DNA from: a bacterium
GTDB taxonomy: Bacteria; Acidobacteriota; Aminicenantia; Aminicenantales; Aminicenantaceae
Direction: 5' to 3'
Length of the DNA stretch: 39,847 nt
Assembly (NCBI GenBank): GCA_018335295.1
Contig: JAGXKI010000015.1
Coordinates: 9,459 to 49,305, forward strand
Shown here: positions 6,512 through 15,422 of the stretch, in pieces
Numbering within the stretch: the stretch's first letter is position 1
Layout: each line of letters starts with the position of its first letter
Translations under genes and position numbers: made by a program
Notes under the pieces: model-generated
The model's database searches: none
Told to the model about the DNA's origin: nothing
The model's input: only the letters and a program-made list of their open reading frames with translations

Positions 6512-9097
6512 ATGAGTTATAAAGTAAAAATCCTTCGTCGTTTACAGATTTATTTAGCTACGGCTCTCATTGTTTTGGGCGTATTCGCTCCCTTAGCCCA
6601 AGCCCAGACCACTCCTAAAGATTTTTTTGGGTTCCAAATGGGAGCAGACAGGAAGATGGCCCGCTGGGATAAAATAGTTGACTACTTCAAACTCCTTGAG
6701 GAAGAGACCAACAAAATCAAGGTCCTCAACATGGGCCCTTCCACCATGGACCATCCCTTTTTGGTACTCATCATTTCCTCTCCTCAGAACCTGGCCAATC
6801 TGGACCGACTGCAGGAAATAAACGCGACCTTGAGCGATCCCAGAGGAGTTGAAAAAGAGAAGATCGAACAGTTAATCGAAGAAGGGAAAGCTGTCATCTG
6901 TCAATCTATGGGTCTTCATGCCACTGAGATCGGGGGAACACAGATGACCCCTGAACTTGCCTATGACCTGGTCAGCCGGGAAGATAAAGAGGCCCAACGC
7001 ATTTTGGACAATGTGGTCTTTTTTATGATCCCCTGTTTCAATCCGGATGGAGAGATTATGGTCACCGACTGGTATAGAGAGACCAAAGGGACCGAATATG
7101 AAGGTTCCAGCCTTCCCTGGCTCTACCATAAGTATGCCGGACACGATAACAACAGAGACGGAGATTTTCTCAACCTGACCGAGTCCAAGTATGCAGCTGA
7201 AATCATGTACCGGAAATGGCTCCCTCAAGCCTATATCGATCATCATCAAATGGGAAGCTACGGGGCCCGGTTCTATGTCCCCCCTTACTGCGATCCCATT
7301 CGGCCCCATGCCGATCCTCTTATCTGGCGGGAACTCAGTTGGTACGGCGCTCACATTGCTTATAAACTGGAAGAAAACGGCAAAACCGGTATCATCAACG
7401 ACGCCATATTTCCCGGGTGGGGACATTTCGGATGGCACTGGATTACCCCATTCCATAACATTGCGGGCATGCTCACGGAATCCGCAAGCACAAGACTGGC
7501 CACCCCCATGTATATCCATCCTGAACAGCTTGAGGGAGGAAGCCGCCAGTTCCCCGAATACAAGGCCCAAAGCACCTTCCCCCATCCTTGGCCCGGTGGA
7601 TGGTGGAGACTGAGGGATATTGTGGAACAGAAAAAAATATCCGCATGGGCTCTCCTTGACCTGGCCGCAAAGAATAAGAAAACTGTCCTCCACAATGCCT
7701 ACCTCAAAGCCAATAGACAGATAAAGCGGGGAGCTGAAGGTGAAGCCAAAGCCTATGTGATCCCCAAATCTCAACATGACCCTCTTACAGCCGTAAAGAT
7801 GATCAACACCCTTCTTCTTTCAGGGGTAGAGATCAAAAAAGCCCAGAAACAATTCTCGGTGGGCCCTATGACATATCCCAAAGGATCTTTTGTCATCTCT
7901 TTGGCTCAGCCTAAGATGGGATTGATCAAGAATCTATTAGGTCAAACTTCTTATGCGGACAATGAATGGACCCGGGCTGATGATGGATCTCCTTTGCGGC
8001 CTTACGACCTGGCCACCCACACCATGAATGAATTTATGGGGGTTCAAGTCGATCCTGTGGATGTGAAAGTGGAAGGCGATTTTCGAGTGCTTGACAGCCA
8101 AGTTCCCCTCTCCGGAAAAGTGGAAACAGGAGAGTTGGGTTATGTGCTTGACGGTCGGTTGAACAACAGTTTCAAAGCTGTGAATCTTCTTCTGGATCAA
8201 GGAGTCAAAATTCGGAGAGTAGAAGAAAAATCTTCTCATCTTCGACCCGGAGACTTCATTGTTTCGGGAGGAAAGAAAGATATCATCAAGGATGTAGCCG
8301 AGAAAACAGGGGTGGACTTCCAAGAACTGGAAACTGAGATTAAAGAAGGAACTCACGAGGTCAAACGGATGCGCACAGCTATGTACCGAAGATACTACGG
8401 CGGCAATATGGATGAAGGATGGACCCGTTTCCTTCTGGAGAACTTCTCCTTCCCCTACACCCGGCTGAAAGATGCTGAGATCAAAAAAGGCAGCCTTCAC
8501 AAAAAATACGAGGTTATAATCCTCCCTCATGACCGTACCTTCATGATCACAGGAGATATACCTGAATCATACAGCCGTTATTTCTCTAGCTATCCCCCAA
8601 AATATCGGAGCGGAATAGGTAAAGACGGAGTGAAGGCTCTGAATGAATTCGTGGAAAATGGAGGAATCCTGGTTACTTTCGGCAACTCCTGTGAATTCGC
8701 TATCGATAAGTTCGATTTGAATGTTCGGAATGTGGTTTCAGATCTTCCTTCCAAGGAATTTTTCTGTCCCGGTTCCACACTCAAAGTGACTTTTGATAAA
8801 ACCCATCCTTTGGCTTATGGGATGCCTTCCAAAGGATTAGTACTCTTCTGGTCCAATCCCGCTTTTGAGATAGTCCCCAGCCGAGACAATGAGAAGTACG
8901 AAACGGTGGTTCGTTATAAGGAAAAGGATATACTCAGAAGCGGGTGGCTCATTGGAGAAGAACATCTCTCTCACAAATCGGCCATGATCAATGCTCAATA
9001 TGGGGCAGGACAGGTGGTTCTCATCGGCTTCCGGACTCAGCACCGCTTCCAGACCCATGGAACTTTCAAACTGCTTTTCAACGCTTTAATCCGCTGA
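6512..9097 (+). CDS. Secreted M14 family zinc carboxypeptidase, large form
   Basis: 861 aa with a clear signal peptide (to about 32, ending APLAQAQ) and a strong TAAAGGAGG before the ATG. The M14 active site is complete: HATE (His136, Glu139), NPDG (178-181), HDNNRD with Arg215, the third zinc ligand in IDHHQ (His244/245), and the catalytic Glu323 in GMLTES. It should therefore be an active periplasmic or secreted metallopeptidase removing C-terminal residues from peptides. The remaining 450 residues form a C-terminal region without a peptidase motif; its last part (about 650-861: EFVENGGILVTFG, GAGQVVLIGF) resembles glutamine-amidotransferase-like folds. Such M14 enzymes are common in Aminicenantes/Acidobacteriota. 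Monocistronic. Confidence 0.93.
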   Translation: MSYKVKILRRLQIYLATALIVLGVFAPLAQAQTTPKDFFGFQMGADRKMARWDKIVDYFKLLEEETNKIKVLNMGPSTMDHPFLVLIISSPQNLANLDRLQEINATLSDPRGVEKEKIEQLIEEGKAVICQSMGLHATEIGGTQMTPELAYDLVSREDKEAQRILDNVVFFMIPCFNPDGEIMVTDWYRETKGTEYEGSSLPWLYHKYAGHDNNRDGDFLNLTESKYAAEIMYRKWLPQAYIDHHQMGSYGARFYVPPYCDPIRPHADPLIWRELSWYGAHIAYKLEENGKTGIINDAIFPGWGHFGWHWITPFHNIAGMLTESASTRLATPMYIHPEQLEGGSRQFPEYKAQSTFPHPWPGGWWRLRDIVEQKKISAWALLDLAAKNKKTVLHNAYLKANRQIKRGAEGEAKAYVIPKSQHDPLTAVKMINTLLLSGVEIKKAQKQFSVGPMTYPKGSFVISLAQPKMGLIKNLLGQTSYADNEWTRADDGSPLRPYDLATHTMNEFMGVQVDPVDVKVEGDFRVLDSQVPLSGKVETGELGYVLDGRLNNSFKAVNLLLDQGVKIRRVEEKSSHLRPGDFIVSGGKKDIIKDVAEKTGVDFQELETEIKEGTHEVKRMRTAMYRRYYGGNMDEGWTRFLLENFSFPYTRLKDAEIKKGSLHKKYEVIILPHDRTFMITGDIPESYSRYFSSYPPKYRSGIGKDGVKALNEFVENGGILVTFGNSCEFAIDKFDLNVRNVVSDLPSKEFFCPGSTLKVTFDKTHPLAYGMPSKGLVLFWSNPAFEIVPSRDNEKYETVVRYKEKDILRSGWLIGEEHLSHKSAMINAQYGAGQVVLIGFRTQHRFQTHGTFKLLFNALIR

Positions 9098-9193
9098 ATT
9101 GAAAAAATAAATATAGAAAAAATGGGGTCGTGTCTTACATTATGACATTTTCCCCTGAAATTAATTTATTGATGGTGGCGGAGGCGTCTTGAT

Positions 9194-9340
9194 GAGTTAG
9201 TTCGAAAGTAGACGTTAAATTCATCTTAAATCCTGGATTCACACTTCCGCGGGAATGACGGATAGGGATGAATGAAGGACAATCTTTTTCATTGGTTGCG
9301 GGCGGCGAAGCCGCCATTGGGAATTAGCTCGAAAACAAAC
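9194..9340. repeat. Degenerate repeat cluster (RHSREGGNP-type plus small direct repeat)
   Basis: GGATTC(9235-)...CCGCGGGAATGACGG (to 9261) is a decayed copy of the widespread dispersed repeat whose reverse frame reads RHSREGGNP; here it reads RHSRGSVNPGF. A GGCGGC-GAA-GCCGCC hairpin lies at 9301-9315. Segments 9194-9213 and 9321-9340 (GAGTTAGTTCGAAAGTAGAC and GAATTAGCTCGAAAACAAAC) match at 15 of 20 positions and differ only by transitions. The block explains the apparent N-terminal extension of the following gene. Confidence 0.5.
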
Positions 9341-10168
9341 ATGTCTGCACACACAGATTTTTCCTATCTTCGGTCTCAAATTTCAAGAAAGGAAGACTAT
9401 GTCAAGCTCGAAAACATAGAAAAAGACCGGCAAAAGGTTCGCATCCAGAATAAAATCCTCACCGATAATCGGTTTATCGATATCCAGCTCGGGGAACTTC
9501 TTTTCTATTTTCGGAAAGACCTAGCACCCGCCTCTGTGGATACCTATATCGAGATTTTTCGGGACAAAGCTCATATGAAACTCCCTCCATTCAAACCCCT
9601 AAACTGCACTTCAGTCCTTGATATCGGAGCCAATGAAGGGTTCTATTCCATCTATATGAAACAAAAGAATCCCCATCTTCGAATCCTCAGTGTGGAACCG
9701 GTTCCTTCTGCCTTTGAAATTCTTCAACGCAATCTCAAGGCCAACGGCTTTCACGATATCCAGACAATCAACCTGGCGGTAGGCGATCGAAATCAAACAG
9801 TGGAAATGGAAGTTTACCCTCATGTCAGCTCGATTTCCGCAGAAAACATGGAACTGCTCCAACGGCCTTGGATCCATCCTGACAGAATAAACAAAATAAA
9901 AGTTCCTATGAAAACTCTTTCTTCATTGTTCTATGAATATAATTTGGGCACAGTGGATGTTCTCAAGCTGGATGTGGAAGGAAGTGAAATGAAAATTCTT
10001 CAGACTTCAAAAAGGGTTTTAAAACGGGTCAGGAAACTGGTGGTAGAATGGCACACTCCTGAACTTCGAGAGAAATGCAAACGGTTCCTCAGGAACCGAA
10101 ACTTCAAGCTGCTTCATGAAGAGCGGCGCCGAATCGGAGATTCTTACTTTATCAACGAAGAAATCTAG
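9341..10168 (+). CDS. FkbM family methyltransferase
   Basis: 275 aa. VLDIGANEG (92-100), SVEP (117-120) and KLDVEGSE (209-216) are the three hallmark motifs of FkbM-type O-methyltransferases, which usually methylate sugars in polysaccharides, glycolipids or natural products. I place the start at 9341; an in-frame ATG at 9272 would add 23 residues translated from a repeat block and a GC hairpin, which look non-coding. Neither start has a good Shine-Dalgarno. No glycosyltransferase is adjacent, so the substrate is open. Confidence 0.85.
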   Translation: MSAHTDFSYLRSQISRKEDYVKLENIEKDRQKVRIQNKILTDNRFIDIQLGELLFYFRKDLAPASVDTYIEIFRDKAHMKLPPFKPLNCTSVLDIGANEGFYSIYMKQKNPHLRILSVEPVPSAFEILQRNLKANGFHDIQTINLAVGDRNQTVEMEVYPHVSSISAENMELLQRPWIHPDRINKIKVPMKTLSSLFYEYNLGTVDVLKLDVEGSEMKILQTSKRVLKRVRKLVVEWHTPELREKCKRFLRNRNFKLLHEERRRIGDSYFINEEI

Positions 10169-10215
10169 CTAATTCCTTATGGCGGCTCCAACATACACAC
10201 AAACAAGAAAATAAT

Positions 10216-10600
10216 TCAAAATTCATATTCCAAACCAAAACAGGGGAGGATACCCCATAGTTCCACTCGGTCGGGTTCTTCCGAAAGCATCCAGGAGCCA
10301 GTATCCTTGGGAAGAGGTCCTTCGCCCACTGCACTCGCTCCCATCATATCCAAACCCAATTGAAACTCAGGTTCATCAAGGTTTCCCTCCCGGAAACGGA
10401 TATCCATAACCGAAGATAGGGTATTTCCGTAGGAAGGAGAAAAGTCACCCGAATGAAAATGGACATCCCGTATGAAATCCACATTTAAAAGACCCAGAGA
10501 ACCGGTTGTGGAGCCCAATCGAGGATAATGATTGATATTAGGCACTTGGATATTATCGATATAAAAAGAGTTTGCAGCCGGACCAGGAGCCACCGTCAAA
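10216..10600 (-). pseudogene. TonB-dependent receptor remnant (plug fragment joined to C-terminus)
   Basis: Minus-strand frame. NSFYIDNIQVPNINHYPR, GLLNVDFIRDVHFHSGDF, SYGNTLSSVMDI and GEGPLPKDTGSWMLS are the plug and first barrel region of a large TonB-dependent receptor. The frame then jumps directly to ILPCFGLEYEF and a stop, a typical terminal beta-strand ending in Phe. Several hundred barrel residues are therefore missing, with an internal junction near 10278-10290. The 5' side is also gone: homology stops near 10590, where the opposite-strand C69 gene begins. No signal peptide, TonB box or start remains, so it cannot work as a transporter. Confidence 0.7.
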
Positions 10601-10609
10601 GGATATGCC

Positions 10610-12052
10610 ATGAGTGGCCATACTTGTGATGGTCCTTGTGATTTCACTCTTCAAGTCATCCCGGGGAAAAAGCATAAACCCGGGGAAAAGGTCATAATTA
10701 ACTACAAGGGAATAAAGGGTGGATTTGACCACAAAATTTACGGTGAAACCCAGATCCCTCAAGTTTCCGAAACTTACAAATATTTTTTGATTGAATGTCC
10801 CATAGGAAATGAGCATCAAGTATTTTTCGGAGAAAACACTTGTGCCACCAGAAAAGAGCTGAGCAATTTGCCTCAGGGAGAAGCCATGCTGGATTACACT
10901 CAAGTGGCCGCTCTGGGATTGCAGAGAGGGAAAACTGCACGGGAAGCCATCCGAGAAGCTGGAAAATTGATTCAAAAGTATGGTTTGAAAGGATTAGGTG
11001 GGTCCGGAGAAAGCTTTTTAGTCTCCGACCCTCATGAAGCTTGGTGTTTTGAAATTGTAGGGGAATCGACTCTATGGGTAGCTCAAAAAATTCCTCATGA
11101 CCATGTGTGTCCCCATGCCAACCGGATGAGGATCGGAGTGGTGGACCCCAAAGATAAAGAAAATTTTATGATGGCTCCCGGACTGATTCAAAATGCGATA
11201 GATAAAGGATTTTATGATCCCGAGAAAGATGGACCGTTCAATTTTGCCAAGATTTACAGTGGGAATCAATCCAGAGGCAATCGAATAAGAGAATGGCGAA
11301 TGTTTAGTTTGCTTTGCCCTTCCAAAGAGTGGAAAATCGATCAGGAGTTTCCCTTTTCTGTCAAACCGGAAAGAAAAATATCTGCACGATGGTGGATCGA
11401 TAATGTATGGAGAGATCACCTAGAAGGAACTCCCTACGACAGGACTGAGGGGATGGCTGCAGGTCCCTTCAATTGTCCCGGGCGTTTCCGGATTGAAGAA
11501 CTTAAATCGGAGAGGAGTATCTGTATTGCAGGTTCGGGATACACTTGGGTTTCCCAGTCCAGGGAAAATCTCCCTGATTGTATTGGAGGGGTAATATGGT
11601 TTGGTCTGGATTCTCCTCGCTCCACATGCTATGTGCCCTTTTATGTAGGAATCACCCATATCCCGGAGTCCTGGCAGCAGGGCGATTACACACAGTTTGA
11701 TCCCGAATCACCAAGGTGGTATTTTCAGGTTATTGATACTTTTTCCTGGCTGAGGTACAGGGATATTCACTCCGATGTCAGGAAAGTTTTTGGGGGTCTT
11801 GAGGATAAAGAGTTTCAAATGCAGGGGAGTATTGAAGACCTAGCTCAAAAACTCTATGAGTCCAACCCCTCTTCAGCGAAGGAATTTTTAACTTCCTATT
11901 CCTCCATGTGCGCACTGGAGGCTCAAAAAGCAGCCAAAAAACTGTTTTTTCATTTGATCACTAAATACTCAGATGGAAGACCCAAAGCTGAGATTGATGA
12001 AAAATGGATGAACATCTTTAAAAAAAAAGTAGAAAACAAGTTTTTATCATAA
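10610..12052 (+). CDS. C69 family dipeptidase, N-terminally truncated, probably inactive
   Basis: 480 aa. HTCDG (4-8), VIPGKKHKPGEK, IPQVSETYKYF, GNEHQV, EAIREAG and the C-terminal DTFSWLRYRDI region match the C69 (PepD/dipeptidase A) family, Ntn-hydrolases that cleave dipeptides. Family members begin with a leader or propeptide and the nucleophilic Cys about 20-30 residues before the HTCDG-like segment. Here only GATVKGYAM precedes it before an in-frame TAA at 10562, so the catalytic Cys is absent. No Shine-Dalgarno precedes the ATG. The break coincides with the TonB-receptor break, suggesting one deletion removed both 5' ends and the shared divergent promoter. The rest of the frame is intact, so the event is recent or the product retains another role. 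Confidence 0.85.
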   Translation: MSGHTCDGPCDFTLQVIPGKKHKPGEKVIINYKGIKGGFDHKIYGETQIPQVSETYKYFLIECPIGNEHQVFFGENTCATRKELSNLPQGEAMLDYTQVAALGLQRGKTAREAIREAGKLIQKYGLKGLGGSGESFLVSDPHEAWCFEIVGESTLWVAQKIPHDHVCPHANRMRIGVVDPKDKENFMMAPGLIQNAIDKGFYDPEKDGPFNFAKIYSGNQSRGNRIREWRMFSLLCPSKEWKIDQEFPFSVKPERKISARWWIDNVWRDHLEGTPYDRTEGMAAGPFNCPGRFRIEELKSERSICIAGSGYTWVSQSRENLPDCIGGVIWFGLDSPRSTCYVPFYVGITHIPESWQQGDYTQFDPESPRWYFQVIDTFSWLRYRDIHSDVRKVFGGLEDKEFQMQGSIEDLAQKLYESNPSSAKEFLTSYSSMCALEAQKAAKKLFFHLITKYSDGRPKAEIDEKWMNIFKKKVENKFLS

Positions 12053-12093
12053 AGAGAGTTCCTTGTTATAATGATTTCAAGGGATAATCAAAT

Positions 12094-13311
12094 ATGGAAA
12101 GCTATTCGATTCCCATTTTGATCCTCCTCCTTGGATTCATCATCGTCGCAGGCATTCTTATCCGTTGCGGTTTTAAAAAATTAGGCATTCCCTCATTAAT
12201 CGGGTTCATTCTCTTGGGATTTCTTCTTCGTTTGATAGACACTCAAAAACCTTTTCTCAATGAACAAACTCTGGATGTTTTTGAGCTTCTCGCTCAAATT
12301 GGACTCATTACTCTTTTATTCCGAGTAGGTTTGGAGAGCAATCTAAAAGGTCTTATTAAACAGATCCGACATGCCAGCCTTATATGGGTGGGCAATGTGC
12401 TTTTCAGTGGGGTTATGGGTGTGGTTGTGGCTTATTATCTTCTCCGATTAGAACTTATCCCTAGTTTATTCATTGGGGTTGCTCTGACCGCTACCAGTGT
12501 AGGAATATCGGTAAGCGTATGGCAGGAGAGAAGAGCCATCAACTCTCCCACAGGAGAACTGCTTATTGATGTGGCTGAAATGGATGATATTACGGGAATC
12601 ATTTTTATGGTCTTACTCTTTTCAGCTGTTCCTGTCCTACGAGGCGTCGAGGGCACATCCTTGTGGTCGTCTTTGGGTCATAGTTTGGGAATATTGTTCC
12701 TCAAGCTGGTGGCCTTCGGGGTCGTGTGCGTTCTCTTTTCCCGTTATGTAGAGAAGCATATTACAAAATTTATGTGTGGGATGAAGCATTCTCCCGACCC
12801 GATGCTCATGATCGCCGCTTTTGGATTTATTATTGCATCCTTGGCTGCTCTTTTAGGGTTTTCTTTTGCTCTTGGGGCATTTTTTGCTGGATTGGTGTTC
12901 AGCAGGGACCCCGATGCGGTCAAATTGGATTCTTCATTTGAAACCCTCTATGATTTTTTTACCCCCTTTTTCTTCATTGGAATCGGACTGAGTATGAATC
13001 CTCAATCTTTGACTCCAGCTTTGGGGATAGGATTGGTTTTGCTTTTAACTGCCGTAGTGGGGAAATTAATCGGAAACGCGGTTTTTTCTCTGACTGTAAC
13101 CGGATGGATTCCTTCAGTTTTAATCAGTATAAGTATGGTTCCCCGTGCAGAAATTGCCATGGTGGTCATGCAGAGAGGAAAAGAACTTGGAGAATGGGCG
13201 GTCCCTGAGAAAACTTTTTCGGCGATGGTTATGGTGGCCCTGGCAACCAGTCTTCTTGCTCCCCTAATTCTCCGCAAAGGGCTAAAAAAATGGCCCCAAC
13301 GGTCTTCATAA
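12094..13311 (+). CDS. CPA2-type cation:proton antiporter (KefB/NhaS family)
   Basis: 405 aa, almost entirely hydrophobic, with about 11-13 helices. LGFLLRLID, LLFRVGLE, LTATSVGISVSVW and the acidic pair DVAEMDDITGII (about 156-167) mark the Na+/K+:H+ exchanger fold of the CPA2 superfamily. ALGAFFAGLVFSRDP and FFIGIGLSMNP are later conserved segments. There is no C-terminal RCK/TrkA-N domain, which many KefB proteins have. The probable job is monovalent-cation and pH homeostasis at the inner membrane. It starts 41 bp after the truncated C69 gene. Confidence 0.9.
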   Translation: MESYSIPILILLLGFIIVAGILIRCGFKKLGIPSLIGFILLGFLLRLIDTQKPFLNEQTLDVFELLAQIGLITLLFRVGLESNLKGLIKQIRHASLIWVGNVLFSGVMGVVVAYYLLRLELIPSLFIGVALTATSVGISVSVWQERRAINSPTGELLIDVAEMDDITGIIFMVLLFSAVPVLRGVEGTSLWSSLGHSLGILFLKLVAFGVVCVLFSRYVEKHITKFMCGMKHSPDPMLMIAAFGFIIASLAALLGFSFALGAFFAGLVFSRDPDAVKLDSSFETLYDFFTPFFFIGIGLSMNPQSLTPALGIGLVLLLTAVVGKLIGNAVFSLTVTGWIPSVLISISMVPRAEIAMVVMQRGKELGEWAVPEKTFSAMVMVALATSLLAPLILRKGLKKWPQRSS

Positions 13312-13622
13312 AATATTTTCCTCGTTTCAATACGGCATCTAATCGGATATAATCGTGTAGCTTATGCTATAAAAAGGGGTTAAAAACGTCCAAATCAATA
13401 AAAAATAAGGAGAGGGTAAAAAAACATCCATCCTACCGTGTAGAATCCTGTTTTTCAAGACAATTGCTTTTTGGCTGGACTTTTCTTCACGTTAGTTTTA
13501 AATTCAATAAGAAGTGTAACATTCTGAAAACAAAACATAAACTTAATAAATGAGTTGCTTAAACCAAATTCTTATGAAATTGGTATGGATTTTGCGATAT
13601 ATCTAAATGAAGGAGGATTCAG
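13312..13622. other. Intergenic region before the cytochrome P460 gene
   Basis: 311 bp, AT-rich. It contains a purine-rich ribosome-site-like AAGGAGAGGG at about 13408-13417 that is not followed by any open frame, possibly a leftover leader. No clear terminator or structured RNA seen. Confidence 0.4.
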
Positions 13623-14114
13623 ATGAAAAAAATTCTGATTGTTTGTTTAGGTTTAGCCACTGTCTTGGCTTTTCTGATTGTTTATTCTGGTGCTGATGAA
13701 GAAATGCCTTCCCCGAACGGAGAAGAATTCTGGACCTACATCACCGAAACAAATTCTTATAAGATGTGGGACCATTGGCCGGGATATCCGGATATGTATC
13801 CCGGACAAAGCCCTCATGGAGCCTATTTGAAGCTTTATGTTAACGACATTGCTCATGAAGCCATTCAAAATGGAAAAGAAACTATGCCTGATGGAGCTAT
13901 CATCATCAAAGAAAACTACGGAAAGGATAAAGAATCTCTTATGGCCATAACCCCCATGTATAAGGTGAAAGATTACGATCCGGATGCCGGAAATTGGTTT
14001 TGGGCCAAATACGGAGCCAAAGGAAAAATTATGGCTTCTGGGAAAGTGGAGGGGTGCATCAACTGTCACAAAAGTAAAAAAGAAAACGACTGGCTCTTTA
14101 CCGAAATTAAATAA
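13623..14114 (+). CDS. Cytochrome P460 family c-type haem protein
   Basis: 163 aa with a signal peptide (MKKILIVCLGLATVLAFLIV, cleavage near 23) and AAGGAGG before the ATG. HGAYLKLYVND, MPDGAIIIKENY and NWFWAKYG are the conserved core of the P460 fold. CINCH (145-149) near the C-terminus is the covalent haem site. Family members include hydroxylamine- and NO-handling haem proteins; many homologues in non-nitrifiers are uncharacterised periplasmic monohaem cytochromes. A role in reactive nitrogen or oxygen defence fits the neighbouring SOD and reductase but is inference. Confidence 0.9.
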   Translation: MKKILIVCLGLATVLAFLIVYSGADEEMPSPNGEEFWTYITETNSYKMWDHWPGYPDMYPGQSPHGAYLKLYVNDIAHEAIQNGKETMPDGAIIIKENYGKDKESLMAITPMYKVKDYDPDAGNWFWAKYGAKGKIMASGKVEGCINCHKSKKENDWLFTEIK

Positions 14115-14214
14115 TACAGAGCTTACACTTCGATCATTCCACACTGAAACCGAAATCTATTCATAGAAAGGATTGATTCCTGGACAACGCTTACTGGATA
14201 AGCTTTTGTACTGT

Positions 14215-14237
14215 AATGAAAAAATAGTTTTTTCATT
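14215..14237. terminator. AT-rich perfect hairpin after the cytochrome P460 gene
   Basis: AATGAAAAAA-TAG-TTTTTTCATT is a 10-bp perfect stem with a 3-nt loop about 100 bp past the stop. The run of T forms part of the stem; the stem is not GC-rich, so its efficiency as a terminator is doubtful. Confidence 0.35.
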
Positions 14238-14401
14238 CAACGAGGTGTACGGTTGCCTTAAGGAATATCTTTCAAATTTGTCAGACAGAAACAAACAATA
14301 GACATAAAGTGAGAAAATAAGGCTCGGATATAAGGAAGTATTTTTTTAGAAAGAAAAAACGGAAGTCATCTTTAAATTTTGAACTAAGGAGAAGGTAAAA
14401 G

Positions 14402-14752
14402 GTGAGCTTTTTGAAGGAATTGAAATGTGTTCCTTGCCGGGGAGGGGAGCCCCCCCTATCTGAAGGAAAAATTCAAGAAATGAAGCCTAAAGTTCCTCAA
14501 TGGAATATTGTGGAACGTCAGAATGTAGAGAGGCTGGAAAGGGTTTTCCGATTCAAAAATTTTCAGGAGGCCCTCCGGTTTACCAATGAAGTAGGAAAAC
14601 TGGCTCAAGAGGAAGAACATCATCCCAAAATTGTGACCCAATGGGGAAGGGTGAAAGTTTCATGGTTCACCCATAAGATTAAAGGGCTTCACAAGAATGA
14701 TTTTATTATGGCTGCCAAAACAAATGATCTGTATAAAAAAAACTCATTTTAG
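14402..14752 (+). CDS. 4a-hydroxytetrahydrobiopterin dehydratase (PCD/DCoH)
   Basis: 116 aa with a GTG start after AAGGAGAAGG. EEHHP (71-75), THKIKGLHKND (90-100) and the preceding WNIVE match the PCD signature; the catalytic histidines are His73, His74 and His91. The enzyme dehydrates 4a-hydroxytetrahydropterin after aromatic amino-acid hydroxylation. Bacteria lacking the hydroxylase also carry it, where roles in pterin or molybdopterin recycling have been proposed. No hydroxylase is in the window. The Cys pair CVPC (9-12) at the N-terminus is typical of the longer bacterial form. First gene of a probable unit with sodC, 45 bp downstream. Confidence 0.93.
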   Translation: MSFLKELKCVPCRGGEPPLSEGKIQEMKPKVPQWNIVERQNVERLERVFRFKNFQEALRFTNEVGKLAQEEEHHPKIVTQWGRVKVSWFTHKIKGLHKNDFIMAAKTNDLYKKNSF

Positions 14753-14797
14753 CCTTTTTTATGGGATCTATTTGACTGAAAATAAAAGGAGGAAAAA

Positions 14798-15382
14798 ATG
14801 ACCAAGAAATGGACCCTGGGTATCGGAATTTTATCGGTCTTTATTATGATCTTTCTTTTGACCGGATGCACCAGGCAAGAACGTTCTCCCGAAGAAGCAG
14901 CAGGGTTTATGGAAGAAGAGGATATTCAAAAAGCTGTGGCGGTACTGCACCCCAAAAAGGGTCATGATGTACACGGTACGGTGACTTTTACCAAAATGGA
15001 AAAGGGAATCAAAGTTGTGGCCGATATCAAAGGACTGACTCCTGGGAAACACGGTTTCCACATTCATCAGCTGGGAGACTGCCGAGCATCGGATGCCTCA
15101 TCGGCGGGAGGACACTTCAATCCAGATAATACCTCCCATGGAGCCCCTACAGATGAGGAACGCCATGTGGGAGATTTGGGGAATGTGACCGCCGATGAAA
15201 ACGGAAAAGCCCATTATGAGAGGATTGACACCTACATCGCCTTCCAAGGAGCCCATTCCATAATCGGACGGGCTGTGGTGGTCCATGCGGGTGAAGACGA
15301 TTTTACCTCCCAGCCTTCAGGAGCGGCCGGTCCCAGAGTTGCCTGCGGAGTGATCGGGATCGCTCAAGAAAAGACCAGTTAG
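14798..15382 (+). CDS. sodC: Cu/Zn superoxide dismutase, lipoprotein form
   Basis: 194 aa. The leader ends in the lipobox LLTGC (Cys24), so the enzyme should be membrane-anchored in the envelope. GFHIHQLGDC gives Cu ligands His88 and His90 and Cys95. GGHFNP supplies bridging His106. His114, His123 and Asp126 (HVGDLGN) complete the Zn site, and AVVVHAGEDD supplies His163. GAAGPRVACGVIG contains the conserved Arg180 and Cys183, which pairs with Cys95. All catalytic residues are present. It dismutates superoxide outside the cytoplasm. AAAGGAGG precedes the ATG. Confidence 0.97.
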   Translation: MTKKWTLGIGILSVFIMIFLLTGCTRQERSPEEAAGFMEEEDIQKAVAVLHPKKGHDVHGTVTFTKMEKGIKVVADIKGLTPGKHGFHIHQLGDCRASDASSAGGHFNPDNTSHGAPTDEERHVGDLGNVTADENGKAHYERIDTYIAFQGAHSIIGRAVVVHAGEDDFTSQPSGAAGPRVACGVIGIAQEKTS

Positions 15383-15422
15383 GAATGAACGTAACTCCAA
15401 ACAAAAAAATCCAGGAGGTGAA

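Noticed and set aside
6872-7777. Long 301-codon minus-strand frame
   Set aside because: Lies entirely within the M14 gene, whose active-site motifs prove the plus strand is coding; the reverse frame has no family features.
9135-9317. Minus-strand 60-codon frame with RHSRGSVNPGF
   Set aside because: A typical spurious peptide from a dispersed repeat; no ribosome site.
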